DNA of 64,000 nt from positions 2,797,001 to 2,861,000 of the forward strand of contig CANJKZ010000768.1 in NCBI GenBank assembly GCA_947471745.1, read 5' to 3'. This stretch comes from Closterium sp. Naga37s-1 (Eukaryota; Streptophyta; Zygnematophyceae; Desmidiales; Closteriaceae). The translations under genes were made by a program, and so were the position numbers. Under the pieces are notes generated by a model that made no database searches, had not been told where the DNA came from, and saw nothing but the letters and a program-made list of their open reading frames with translations. Position 1 is the first letter of the stretch, and each line of letters opens with the position of its first letter. Below, in pieces: positions 48,487 through 59,359 of this stretch.

Positions 48487-51400
48487 ATGGTCGCGAGTCT
48501 GTTCGTCGAGGCGGCACGCGGTGCGCAGCTGGAGGTGCTGCGACAGGCGACGGTCTGGGAGCGCATCTCCGTCGCGACGACGCTCGCGATAACGTTCGCG
48601 AAAGAGCTGGTCGGGATATTCGGTAACGCGCCGTACGGGTTTCACGCCATGGCGATGTATCGGAGCGTGTTCTACGCCAGTAAACGCGGGCTCGAAGGTC
48701 CGCGGAGCACTGGCGGAAACGGAGGCGGGGAACTGGACGCGGCGGAAGGGGAGATCGCGCGCGGAGAAGGCGGGGATGCGGAAAGCCCGTCCGCGGCTCG
48801 GCGGTCGGCGATTGGGATCCGGAAAATGCGGAGACAGCTGACGTCGACAGGTAGAACCGGCAGGGGGGAGGATTGGGGAGGAACGGGGGAGGAACGGGGG
48901 AGGATTGGGGGAGGAACGGGGGAGGAACGGGGGAGGATTGGGGGAGGAACGGGGGAGGAACGGGGGAGGATTGGGGGAGGAACGGGGGAGGATTGCGGAA
49001 TGGAAGGCGAGGTGGAATGGGGCCATGGAGCAGGTTGTATAGTCATGGAGGGAGAGGACAGGGGGAAAGGGAGGAGGAGTGGGGCATGGAGCAGGTTGTA
49101 TAGTCGGAGGGAAAAGGTGAGCGGGAAAGGAGGAGGTTGCAGGGAGGGAAGGGAGACGAGAATGTGACGGCGCAGAGCAGATTGAGAAGCTGCTCTATTG
49201 CTATTGGTGAACATTCTCCTTCCCCATTTGCTTGATCGAAGCGGAGGAATCATGCCATACCTTTCCCTTACTACGTCCTTTGGTGCTGCTTGCTTACCCC
49301 TGGCTTCGCTTGGCATGGTGTGTCCTGCCCTGATTTGGCATGGCATGGGGCTGACGTGGCATGACGTGGCTTTTCAGTGTGGAACTGGGCGTCGTCGATG
49401 GAGGCGATGCTGTGGCAGGGTCTGCCACATGGCGGCGTGCAAGTGGTCTACGACATCCGCTACGGCCCTCGTCTGCGCAACACGTACGTGGCGGGGGAGG
49501 GGATGATGTGCATGTGATGGGATGACGAGGCATGGAACGGGATGGCCTGGGATGTGTGAGTGTGCCGATGGGGATGGGGATGGGGATGGGGATGGGGATA
49601 GGGATGGGGATGGGGATGGGGATGAGGAGGGGGATGTTAGGGTTGGTTCGACGAACCACGGAACATACGGCGAAATGCGGAATGACGGAATGGATCTCGT
49701 GGGAGATTCTAGATCTAAACCGGTGGAAATCGGCATACGGTGAAGTGAAATGGAGAAGAATCAAGAAGAAACGTGCTAAAAGGAGGAAGAGAGAAGGAGA
49801 AGCATCGAGAAGGGAGTTGACAAGGGGAAATTGTGGTTCGAGACTGAGGCGTGTTCGAGAAGGTGCTGGAATCGGACTCAAGGAGTGTTCGGTGCATTCG
49901 GTTCGGTTGCGTGTGCGACTCGGGGTGAAAGGAGGCGCACGCGGTTACTTGGGAAACAAGTGAAGTTACGAATCGCATTTTGTGTCTTGCCTGACTATAA
50001 ACCTGTTTGTACTCATTCTTGAAATACAACATTGGACAACATTGAGATTCTGAAATTGCTGAAGTGTGTATTGACAACTTCAAGCAGAGCTGCGCATATC
50101 GTTGGATTTGGGAGATCGTGGAGAACACGATAAGCAATAGCAAGTAGACTATTGCCGACTAAGGTGTTTACGATCCTAAGAACTGGTATCAGAGCTTGGC
50201 GAACGGTCGCGTCGATCGTCGTGAATTCACTTGGTGCGCTAAGTGAAATTAGTGGAGAAGAGGAGTCGTTCACGCCTACGCCATGGGAGACGAGGCGAGT
50301 TCGGGTTCCAGTGTGAGTCTTGGAGACCCGCAGTTGAAGGCTCTTCTCGAGGCCCTTGCGAGTGGCCGATTGGTGGCGAAACCGACGATCGGGCTCAGTG
50401 AAGCCCAGCGCTTCAACGGGAGCAACTACAACGTGTGGCGAAAGAAGTTCATTCGAAGGGCAGAGGAGGTGGACCTCTTGCCGTATTACCGTCCCGACGA
50501 GGAGACGATGGAGGGAGTTGCGCCATCCCCGACGGATACGAAGGAGAAAATAGCGGCGTTCAAAAGACAAAGTAAGCAAGCGTTCTTTCAGCTTTGTCAC
50601 TCAGTTGCCGATGGAATCGCGGTGGATTTGGACCAGTTTGCAGGGGAGCTGAACTCTGCACAGCGAGCGTGGGAGTACTTGGAGTCCACGTACATGGGCA
50701 CGAACGATGTCAACAAGAAGGCGATACGGAAGCAACTCCTGATGCTGAGCATGGAGAAAGGCGAGAAAATCATCACCTACATCAACAAAGCGAAAAGCTA
50801 CAACGACGATTTGCGGGTGATGGGAGCCGCGGAGACGGAGCACGAGATGATTGACTATATCATCCAAGGCCTTCCTAAAGAATGGGAATCCGACATTGGA
50901 ATGTTTACGTACCAACCGCCGGAGAGTTTGACGAAGCTGCAGGAGATCCTGCAAGCGCTTGAGACGGTGAAGGAGATGAGGAAAAGGAAAGCGGCAGTAG
51001 CAGCTACGGAATTCGACGAGGAAAGGCCGGCTTTGGTGAATGCGACAAAGGCGTTTGGAGCGTGCTACCAGTGTGGAAAGAGGGGGCATAAGGCGATAAA
51101 CTGCTACGAAAATCCGCGAAGCAGGAACTTCAAAGGCAAAGCGGTGGAGAACAAAAATGGAGAAAACAGGGGAGCGGAGTGGCAGCAGAAACGAGGTTTT
51201 GGCGGCAAGTGCGACTATTGTGGGCGCTACGGGCATCGTGCCGCAGAGTGCTACTCCAATCCAAATAGCAGGAGCTACAAGGGTCCGTCGCAGCAGAGGA
51301 ATGTGGCGGCTAAGGCGAATGTAGCGGAAGCGAACGAGGATGATGTGATCCTTGGAGGAGCGCATCTTGCGAACGTGGTGCGTTTACCAAAGGAGGTTCG

Positions 51401-54357
51401 TCAGACGGACGGACGTGAGAAGACGGCATGGTTCATGGACAGCGGATGCACGCGTCACATGACATTCAGGTCAGATTGGATGGAGAATGTGAGGGAGTCG
51501 AGTGAGGATTATATACTGCAAGGTAACAGTGGGAAGTTGCCAGTGACAGGAGAAGGTGACGTGGTGCTGCAGAGTCCGTATGGAGAGGTGAAACTGGAGA
51601 GTGTACTGCTGGTTGAGGATTTAAAGGTGAACTTGATGAGTCAGTCACAGCTTGATGACTTGGGGTGCAAGATATTTTATGACAGTGGCAAGGTTACAGT
51701 GTTTGGCCCTGAGTGGGAGAAGTACGCAGAGGGTTACTTCAGTGACAGATTTTATGAGATGAACGTGATAGCGACGAATGTTATGGATGAGATCTATGAG
51801 GATCCTGAGTATGGTGAGATGGGAGAATTCGAGGAGTTATCGGTTGAGGATGATGAGAGTGAGGAGACGGATGATACGGCAGCAAGTGTGGAGGCAGCAG
51901 TGAAGCAGAAAGAGGAGATAGTCGCCATGGAGGCAGCAGCAGTGAATGGTGGCGATAGAGATGGTGTCAACACTTTTGCAGCAGCGATTGTGGTTGAAGT
52001 CGAAGCAGTAAATGCGAAGTGTGTGGGAGTCGAAGCTGTGAAAGGGGACATCATGGTGAAGGGATCAAAGGTGAAAGCAACTGCAAAGGGGCGAGTGCTT
52101 ACGAAAGAGGAACATGTTGAAGGGTACGAGACCCGAGATGTGTTGGGTGTTAAGTTGCCGAGGAGAAGTGAGAGGCTTCAGAAAATCACTCAAGGTTTGG
52201 ATGTAAAGGCGCTCAACTTCAAGACACGTAAGCAGAGGCTCAAGGTGCAGGAGCTGCAGGGGAGCGTGAAGCCGACTTAGACCCTATGAAGGCTACAAGG
52301 AGCAGAGGAGGAGTGCGAGTGGAGTTCGTGGTTGACGAACCACAGGGGAGATTGTTAGGGTTGGTTCGACGAACCACGGAACCTACGGCGAAATGCGGAA
52401 TGACGGCGGAATGGATCTCGTGGGAGATTCTAGATCTAAAACGGTGGAAATCGGCATACGGTGAAGTGAAATGGAGAAGAATCAAGAAGAAACGTGCTAA
52501 AAGGAGGAAGAGAGAAGGAGAAGCATCGAGAAGGGAGTTGACAAGGGGAAATTGTGGTTCGAGACTGAGGCGTGTTCGAGAAGGTGCTGGAATCGGACTC
52601 GAGGAGTGTTCGGTGCATTCGGTTCGGTTGCGTGTGCGACTCGGGGTGAAACGAGGCGCACGCGGTTACTTGGGAAACAAGTGAAGTTACGAATCGCATT
52701 TTGTGTCTTGCCTGACTATAAACCTGTTTGTACTCATTCTTGAAATACAACATTGGACAACATTGAGATTCTGAAATTGCTGAAGTGTGTATTGACAACT
52801 TCAAGCAGAGCTGCGCATATCGTTGGATTTGGGAGATCGTGGAGAACACGATAAGCAATAGCAAGTAGACTATTGCCGACTAAGGTGTTTACGATCCTAA
52901 GAGGGGATGACTTGGTGGACATGTGATGGCATGGTGTGGCATGGGCAATGCGCAAATGTCGGATTTGGATTCCCGATTCTCGGGTTTCCCAATGTCTTAA
53001 TCTTTGTTGTATGACACGTCATTCAAGACAGTAACCCCCTTATCACTTGTGTCCCTCCCTTGCCTACCACAGCCTTGACATCTACATGCCACCAGATCTG
53101 GCACTTGACAGCAATGCAGCAGAAAGCAGCAGCAGCAGCAGCAGCGGCACTGGTGTTATTGTCACTGGCAGCAGCAACAGCAGCAGTGATACCAGCAACA
53201 GCTGTAACGAAGGAAGCAAGGGGCGGCCGGTGTTGTTTTTTGTGCACGGGGGAGTGTGGGCGAGTGGCGAGAAGTGGATGTATTCTCCGCTCGCGATCCG
53301 ATTCGCTCAGTTAGGGGCGGTGGTGGTTACCATTCAGTACACTCTCTACCCCGAGGTAAGTCATATTTACACCCTCCTCGCTTCTCCTCCCGCCCCACCT
53401 CCCACCTCCGTAGCCCCCTCATCCTCATTATTCAGCTCATCTGTTGCGATTGCTGCTGAGAATAATGGCACACGGGAGCACATGAGCTGCTCCCGTGTCG
53501 TCTTCCCCGTCTTCTCTTCTCAGTCTCTCCTCCCGCTCTCGCGTCTTCTCCAACACCCCTCCTCCTCTCTCTCCCCCACTTCCAGGCCCATGGCGTCGAC
53601 CAGGCTCAAGAAACGCCAGCTGCGCGCGCTCTCATGGGCATTGGATCACATTCACGAGTATGAGGGCAGGCGACCCTTTCCAGATCCCTCACATGTGTTT
53701 CCCTTCCGCTCCCTCCCCCCTCTCCCCAACCCAGGCTCTGGCCATAGACCAAGTAGAGGAAACGTCCAGGGCGCTCTCATGGGCAATGGACCACATTCAC
53801 GAGTATGGGGGTGACCCCTCGCGCATCTTCCTCACAGGCCACTCCTCAGGCGCCCACGTCTGCTCCATGGTTGTGTGGCGCCGCCTCAGGTCTGCCCTCC
53901 GCCGCATGTTCAAGGCGCATGCCTCGAATGCAGCATCAGCACCCACGGCTGTAGCAGAGGGCAACGGCAGCAGCGACAGTACCAACAGTAGCAGCAGCAG
54001 CAGCAACAGTACCAGTACCAGCGGCAGCAGTGGCAGCGCCAGCAGCAGGGAGGGTAAATCGCCACATTACACCCTCAAAGGAGAGGATCTCTGGACTCTA
54101 GACGAGCCGGACCTCCGGCAACCCTACTGCTTCCTGGGCATGAGTGGCGTGTACGATATAGCCCATCACCAGAGGCATGAGCAGGCTCGGGGCGTGTTCG
54201 CTCTCTCTGCCATGTCGCCTGCTATTGGCGGGCCGGCACGGTTCGTCTCATCCTCGCCTGCTCTGCTGTTTGACGCTCTCGCATCCGCCGCTGCTGATGC
54301 TGCCACTGCTGCTGCGGAGGCTGTTGCTGCGGGTGCTGTTGGTGGCGCTGCTGGTAA

Positions 54358-54388
<31 letters not shown>

Positions 54389-55230
54389 AATGCCTCTGCT
54401 GCTGCTGCATCATTCTTGGCGTTGTTTGACTGTCCAAAGAGTCCTCTTTTGTCTGCTGCTGCTGCTGCTCCTGCTGCTCCTGCTGCTCCTGCTTTTGCTG
54501 CTGCTGCCTCTGTTTCTTCCACTACTGCCACTTCTGCCGCTCTTGCACTCTCTGTTTCTCCTGTGCCTGCTGCCTCTGCCTCTGCCTCTGCTGCCGCTAG
54601 AAGCAGAGCACTTGAGCAGCTAGCAGCAGTCAGCGCTGCTGCTGCTGCCACCCTAAGGCCCTCCCTCTCTGCCGCCCTCAAATCCGCGTCACCCCGTTCA
54701 TTTGCCACGTCAGCTGGTCCCAACGCCACGTCAGAGGGTCCAGACGCCACGTCATCAGTTGCTCCCCGTCCAGTGAAACGATCAGCCAACTTTGATAAAG
54801 CTAACGTTAACCGCCAACCAGCTGCTGCCAAGTCATCATCAGTGTCGTCCCTGTCAGTAGGAGCAGACCCAGCAGCACCAGGAGTAGCAGGAGGAGCAAC
54901 GGGCATAAGGGGTGACCATGCAGGTGCGATTGATGCTGGTATGCCTGTGACCAGGACAGGAAGGGGGAGCGCAATCTCAGGAGGGGGAAGTGCAACCTCA
55001 GTGGCAGATGCAGTCAACAGAGCGACATCAAAAGAAGCAGCGAAGCAGGCCCTTCGATCCCACCTCCTCAAGTCATCAGCTTTCACCCAACCTGCTGATG
55101 CCACAGCGACTGACGCCATGATACCTCCAACGCCATCCCTGCCTGCTTCTTCGCCTCTCCAACCAGCCCAAGAGTTCACCGTCCCTCCTCCTTTCTCCGT
55201 CTCCTCCTCCTCTTACACAGCTGCAGCAGC

Positions 55231-55263
<33 letters not shown>

Positions 55264-56275
55264 GGCAGCAGAGGCAGCTCCCACAGGTGCACCTCCCACA
55301 GGTTTCAGCTCAAGAAATACCGCATCTCCCCTTTCCGATCAAGAAGCATCCTCCTCTCAAGAGGCAGACCCCCTCTCCTCTGATTGCTTCTCCTCCAGGT
55401 TCCTCGCCCCCTCGCCGCCCTCTCCTCTGGACATTCTAAGGCAGGAGCTGGGAGAGGGTGTTGCTGAAGCTGTTGTGGCTGCTCTTGCCTCGGGCCAACT
55501 CAGCCTGCTCTCCTCGCCCCCATCCTCCTCTTCCTCTCCGTCCTCCTCTACTTTCCCGTCGTCGTCTTCATCCTCCCGTCCCTCCTCCACCACCACCTCC
55601 TCCTCTGCTTCTCCAATTCCCTCTTCTCCCGCCCCCCCATCCTCCACCCCTCTCCTCCCCATCATCCTTCTCCAATGCAGCACAGCAGATTACATAGTTC
55701 CTCCCGAAACCTCCCTCTCCCTCATCCGCTCACTTCAACACCTCAACTCCTTCCTTCTCCCCTTGCCTCCTCCTAGCCTGCTCAAGCTTGGGGGAGAGGG
55801 GGGAGGATTGGCAGTTGAAGGAATGGGGGTAACGGGGGAGGGATCAGGAGGAGTAGGAGTGGGAGTGGGGATTCGGGCGAAGGCTTTGGTTTATGACGAC
55901 GCTGGTCATCCGGATTTTGCGTGCTGGGCTGTGAGGGGCGAGAGGAGAGGGAGAAGGGATGGGGAGGTGAATGGGGGAGAGGGTAGCGTTCAGGGTGGAT
56001 CAAAGGGCGGGGTGAGTGAAGGAGGGAAGGAAGAGGAAGGGGAATGGAAGGGAGGGATGTTAATGAGGAGCAAGAGCATGAGGAAACTGAGTCAACTGAG
56101 TCAAGAAGCAGAGGGGCGAGAGGGTGATTCAGGGACCAAGGATGGGGAGGAAGGGGATGAAGTGGCAGGGCAGGTGTTATCCAGTGGAGGTGCTTCTGAT
56201 GAGATGGCTTGTGTGCGAGATAGCCTTGATATTGTCACTGGGCGAGTGTCACTGGAAGATATGGTGTGGCAGTAG
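48487..56275 (+). CDS. ICME: ICME-like methylesterase, copy C (4 exons, TE in intron 2)
   Basis: Exons 48487-48850, 49378-49483, 53073-53355 and 53735-56275 join with GT-AG introns into 1097 codons ending TAG. The N-terminus (MVASLFVEAARGAQ, ISVATTLAITFAKELVGIFG) is probably membrane-anchored. Catalytic elements: HGGVWASG (His about 215), DPSRIFLTGHSSGAH (Ser288), LQCSTADYIVP (Asp about 903), YDDAGHPDF (His about 976). A Ser/Asn run (about 950 of the transcript bases earlier than Ser288's region) and an Ala-rich stretch of several hundred residues lie outside the core. Intron 2 (3589 bp) contains a whole LTR element at 49635-52902; without it the intron would be about 316 bp, like the 310 bp in copy A. 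The coding exons are untouched, so function depends on splicing across the element. Confidence 0.82.
48868..49000 (+). repeat. 33-bp tandem repeat in intron 1 of copy C
   Basis: About four units of GGAGGAACGGG, GGAGGAACGGG, GGAGGATTGGG. Further right, GGAGCAGGTTGTATAGT occurs twice (49027 and 49089), and also twice in copy A (about 10,034 and 10,097). Confidence 0.85.
49566..49625 (+). repeat. (GATGGG)n in intron 2
   Basis: Hexamer run GATGGG with few variants, about nine units, at the place where copies A (10,557-10,600) and B (29,994-30,027) also have GATGGG repeats. The LTR element inserted 10 bases beyond its end. Confidence 0.9.
49635..50181 (+). repeat. 5' LTR of the Gag-only element
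   Basis: Starts TGTTAGGGTTGG with the inner palindrome GGTTCGACGAACC and ends CGATCCTAAGA. The end is set by the point where both LTRs stop matching; it lacks the usual CA. Confidence 0.9.
50184..50195 (+). promoter_or_regulatory. Primer-binding site
   Basis: TGGTATCAGAGC, the exact plant-type complement of the initiator-Met tRNA 3' end, two bases after the 5' LTR. Confidence 0.9.
50283..52280 (+). CDS. Copia Gag-protease of the non-autonomous element
   Basis: Intact 665-codon ORF, ATG 87 bases after the primer-binding site. The N-terminal capsid domain has FNGSNYNVWRKKFIRRAEEV, AWEYLESTYMG and LMLSMEKGEKIITYINKAKS (UBN2-type copia Gag). Two zinc knuckles follow, CYQCGKRGHKAINC (C261) and CDYCGRYGHRAAEC (about 310). 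The protease active site is WFMDSGCTRHMT (D386), with the usual VLLVEDLKVNLMSQSQLDDL downstream. After about residue 490 there is an acidic, repetitive tail, ending near LPRRSERLQKITQG, which resembles the linker just before RT in full copia polyproteins. This suggests that integrase was lost by internal deletion. All Gag and protease residues needed appear present. Confidence 0.92.
   Translation: MGDEASSGSSVSLGDPQLKALLEALASGRLVAKPTIGLSEAQRFNGSNYNVWRKKFIRRAEEVDLLPYYRPDEETMEGVAPSPTDTKEKIAAFKRQSKQAFFQLCHSVADGIAVDLDQFAGELNSAQRAWEYLESTYMGTNDVNKKAIRKQLLMLSMEKGEKIITYINKAKSYNDDLRVMGAAETEHEMIDYIIQGLPKEWESDIGMFTYQPPESLTKLQEILQALETVKEMRKRKAAVAATEFDEERPALVNATKAFGACYQCGKRGHKAINCYENPRSRNFKGKAVENKNGENRGAEWQQKRGFGGKCDYCGRYGHRAAECYSNPNSRSYKGPSQQRNVAAKANVAEANEDDVILGGAHLANVVRLPKEVRQTDGREKTAWFMDSGCTRHMTFRSDWMENVRESSEDYILQGNSGKLPVTGEGDVVLQSPYGEVKLESVLLVEDLKVNLMSQSQLDDLGCKIFYDSGKVTVFGPEWEKYAEGYFSDRFYEMNVIATNVMDEIYEDPEYGEMGEFEELSVEDDESEETDDTAASVEAAVKQKEEIVAMEAAAVNGGDRDGVNTFAAAIVVEVEAVNAKCVGVEAVKGDIMVKGSKVKATAKGRVLTKEEHVEGYETRDVLGVKLPRRSERLQKITQGLDVKALNFKTRKQRLKVQELQGSVKPT
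52281..52352 (+). promoter_or_regulatory. 3' untranslated region and polypurine tract
   Basis: Short 3' UTR ending ACAGGGGAGA just before the 3' LTR, the plus-strand priming site. Confidence 0.75.
52353..52902 (+). repeat. 3' LTR of the Gag-only element
   Basis: 550 bp, near-identical to the 5' LTR (an extra CGG in GACGGCGGAATGG; CTACGG for ATACGG). GGGGA follows at 52903. Confidence 0.92.
53585..53690 (+). repeat. Pseudo-exon 4 in intron 3 of copy C
   Basis: Duplicate of the start of exon 4 preceded by CAG; in the phase of exon 3 it meets TGA within GAGTATGAGG. It is homologous to 30867-30975 in copy B. Confidence 0.75.
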
Positions 56276-58282
56276 TGTGGGGAGGAAAGCCTTGTGATAT
56301 CTTGAGTTAAAGCACTATGGGTTGATTTCTTCACACAATTTATCGATCTGTTTTGTATGCAGTAGAAGCTGTCGCTTTGAACTTGCTTGAATCAGTGTTT
56401 CAGCTCAGGATAATACATTAACACTGGGTGTATCAACTTACGTCTGTTTTTATTACTCTGGGTGATACAGTATAGTGTGCCTTGTGGGACCCAATTTGAC
56501 AAATAATTCTCTAGTCTAATGTTCTACAACTGTTTTGAACACCAGAGCCATATTGTAGAAGTATCATCAGTTAGACGGCTCCGTTATCAGACCTGGAACT
56601 TGTATCCTGTATTGGCCCATGTGAGAGTGTCGCGACATCAAAGCTGGGGCAGAGTGGTTGCTTTTGTCGCGACGCGAGAATTCACTTCCCGCCTTTGCGA
56701 AGCTCACCAACGGCTACTTGACTGAAGCGCGCTATAATCTCAGCATCAGCAGGGAGTGTCGTGTCAGTGATTTCTGATAGCTGACTAGACGGATTGAGCG
56801 CATCCTTGGCGAGGTGAGGTGAGCTCTCACTGATGGATGGACTTCTTCCTCAGCAAAAATCTGTCAGTCAGTCACCCCAGCTACCAGTTTAGACACGAGG
56901 AGTAGTTTTTGTGAGATCATATTTTACTGTGATTAGCTACTTGTTCCTGCTTAAAGCCAGGATCTCAAGTAAGAGAAATTGGGATCAATTGCAAAACAGT
57001 TGACGCTCAGTTACCCCGTTTCTGTATGCGAAGTAGACTGGTTGGCTAGGCAGTTTGGCGTGCGACACTCCCAAGCTTTTGCCCCAGCACCAAATGCAAA
57101 ACAATTTCAGAAACATGAGACTGTCGGCAAATTTGTGGCATTCTAGCTTCGGATCCGAACCAAACTCCATGCCTACAAGGTTCGGACACACACAAACGAG
57201 TTCAGTTTCCTTCGCACCCCTCGCTGCACCCCTTGCACCTCGTCGACCAATCGCAGCCAAGCTCCAACCATCAACTGCAAAACATTTGTGGTACTTGAGA
57301 TCCTGGCTTTAAAGCCCGAGGTCAGCATGGTTTTTTTGGAAAATCGAATAATGGCTTTAACATGGTTGGCGAAAGCCAAAAAACGTAGCGAGAGCCAAAC
57401 CAGCTAACGAGCAAACCTTGAATTCGTCACTCAACTGTGCGACAGGCTTCTCCAAGAATATGGGAAGAGAAGCCTCGAGCCCCTGAAAATGCCACACTGA
57501 AGGGCGAAATTGTGAGAGGCCCACTCTCGAGAAGGGGAATCCCCTAGCGATGCAGGGCGACAACGCCAGAGACGCTCGCGACTTGGGTTTAGGGCATCGG
57601 AGCCAATCAGCCCTCTAGAAATGCATCTGTGCAATCGAATCGCAGGGCGCGACGTGAGCAGAAAAACGAAAACGCAGGGTGTTGCGCTCGGTGTAAATGG
57701 ATTGGCGCGATCACATGTGGTGGGTAGAAACAGGGAACCAGCCGCAAATGCGACACGATAGCTCCAGCCACGTAATGCTACGTGCCTGATGGTGCTCAGG
57801 AGGAACTGGTAGGTCCCTCGACTACCAGCAATGCTTGTCCTTCGGCAGGTGATACAACAATAAAGCTAAGCGTGCACGTGAGACCGCGGCGCAGGAGAAG
57901 TCAACGTAATTCCCAGACTAATGCAACGTTTAGCCTGAACGTGGCACGTACGGAAAGCACGAAGGATGCCGGTTGTTGAGTTTGAGAGAGAAGCATCAGT
58001 GGGAGCGTACTCACATGGCAGCAAGGTGTCGAGCGGAAAGGCCTACTCTCTCTCTACGATCTCAAAGAAAACATAGGGGAAGACGGAGTATCTGTGAGGA
58101 AAACATTCAGTGGAACTTACGAACGCGATTGAATACCCCAACGCCTCCAACTACGACGATAGTGCGCAGGACCAAATCGACAATACGCATGCGATTGCGG
58201 TAGGAGGGAGGTAACGGCGAGCGCCAGGGAGAAGACTAAGAGAGGAGCTCAGATTTATAGGGCGACGAGCTGCACTACGAGC
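56276..58282. other. 3' flank of copy C and intergenic DNA
   Basis: Homology with the flank of copy B fades after about 56,410. Beyond that only short ORFs without recognisable motifs are seen; nothing supports a gene. Confidence 0.5.
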
Positions 58283-58830
58283 GTGACGCAATCTTCCCTG
58301 CTTCCCTCCATCCCCTTCCCTGCTTTCCCATGTGTCTTCCCTTCATCCCCCCATCCCCTTCCGTGCTTCCCTGTGTCCCTTTCCCTGCTTCCCCATGTCC
58401 CCTTCCCTGCTTCCCCCCGTCCCCTTCCCTGCTTCCCCCCATCCCCTTCCCTGCTTCCCCGTGTCCCTTTCCCTGCTTCCCCCCATCCCCTGCCCTTCAT
58501 CCCCCCATCCCCTTCCCTGCTTCCCCGTGTCCCTTTCCCTGCTTCCCCCCATCCCCTTCCCTTCATCCCCCCATCCCCTTCCTTTATGTTCCCCCATCCC
58601 CTTCCCTGCTTCCCCATGTCCCCTTCCCTGCTTCCCCATGTCCCCTTCCCTTCCTCCCCCCATCCCCTTCCCTGCTTCCCCGTGTCCCTTTCCCTGCTTC
58701 CCCCCATCCCCTTCCCTGCTCCCCCCCATCCCCTCCCCTGCTTCCCCGTGTCCCTTTCCCTTCCTCCCCCCATCCCCTTCCCTGCTTCCCCATGTCCCTT
58801 TACAAGCTTCCCCCCATCCTCTTCCCTGCG
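58283..58830 (-). repeat. Satellite block, inverted copy
   Basis: C/T-rich on the plus strand (CTTCCCTGCTTCCCC units). Its reverse complement matches the array starting near 61.7 kb: the minus-strand translation from 58793 to 58584 is the same 69 residues as that of 61762-61971 on the plus strand. Apart from indels it forms a long inverted repeat with a spacer of about 2.9 kb. Confidence 0.92.
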
Positions 58831-58975
58831 TGACGTGCCCACAGAGTGGAGGTGGGAGCGGGTGTGGGGGCAGTGGGGAGCTGCGAGGAGGACGAGGAGG
58901 AGCAGCCCCTGGCGCTGGCAGCTTCCTTGGAGGGGCACACAGAGGAAGAGGGGGGCGAGGTGGGGAGGTGGGCAA
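58831..58975 (+). other. Short unique segment between satellites
   Basis: Plus-strand frame EEDEEEQPLALAASLEGHTE is compositionally unlike the flanking repeats and could be part of an exon, but there is no supporting splice or start signal. Confidence 0.25.
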
Positions 58976-59359
58976 GGTGGGGAGCAAGGTGGGGAGCAAG
59001 GTGGGGAGCAAGGTGGGGAGCAAGGTGGGGAGCAAGGTGGGGAGCAAGGTGGGGAGCAAGGTGGGGAGCAAGGTGGGGAGCAAGGTGGGGAGCAAGGTGG
59101 GGAGCAAGGTGGGGAGCAAGGTGGGGAGCAAGGTGGGGAGCAAGGTGGGGAGCAAGGTGGGGAGCAAGGTGGGGAGCAAGGTGGGGAGCAAGGTGGGGAG
59201 CAAGGTGGGGAGCAAGGTGGGGAGCAAGGTGGGGAGCAAGGTGGGGAGCAAGGTGGGGAGCAAGGTGGGGAGCAAGGTGGGGAGCAAGGTGGGGAGCAAG
59301 GTGGGGAGCAAGGTGGGGAGCAAGGTGGGGAGCAAGGTGGGGAGCAAGGTGGGGAGCAA
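58976..59359 (+). repeat. Perfect 12-bp minisatellite, 32 units
   Basis: GGTGGGGAGCAA repeated 32 times without a single mismatch (384 bp). Twelve is a multiple of three, so all six frames are open; these are not genes. Confidence 0.97.

Larger units (their letters stand above)
49635..52902 (+). mobile_element. Gag-protease-only LTR element (TR-GAG type)
   Basis: 3268 bp, with LTRs 49635-50181 (547 bp) and 52353-52902 (550 bp), target duplication GGGGA (49630-49634 and 52903-52907), primer-binding site TGGTATCAGAGC and a PPT. The LTRs differ by about five substitutions and a 3-bp indel, so it is fairly young. The interior carries one intact ORF for Gag plus protease and no integrase, RT or RNase H. 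This matches the description of terminal-repeat retrotransposons with a GAG domain, which rely on enzymes of other copia elements. It lies in the sense direction within intron 2 of ICME-like copy C. Confidence 0.93.

Noticed and set aside
49640-49660. GGTTCGACGAACC as a tRNA T-arm
   Set aside because: It lies in the LTR, recurs in the second LTR, and no acceptor, D or anticodon arms can be formed around it.
58976-59359. CRISPR-like array
   Set aside because: Direct tandem repeats without spacers, in a eukaryotic context.
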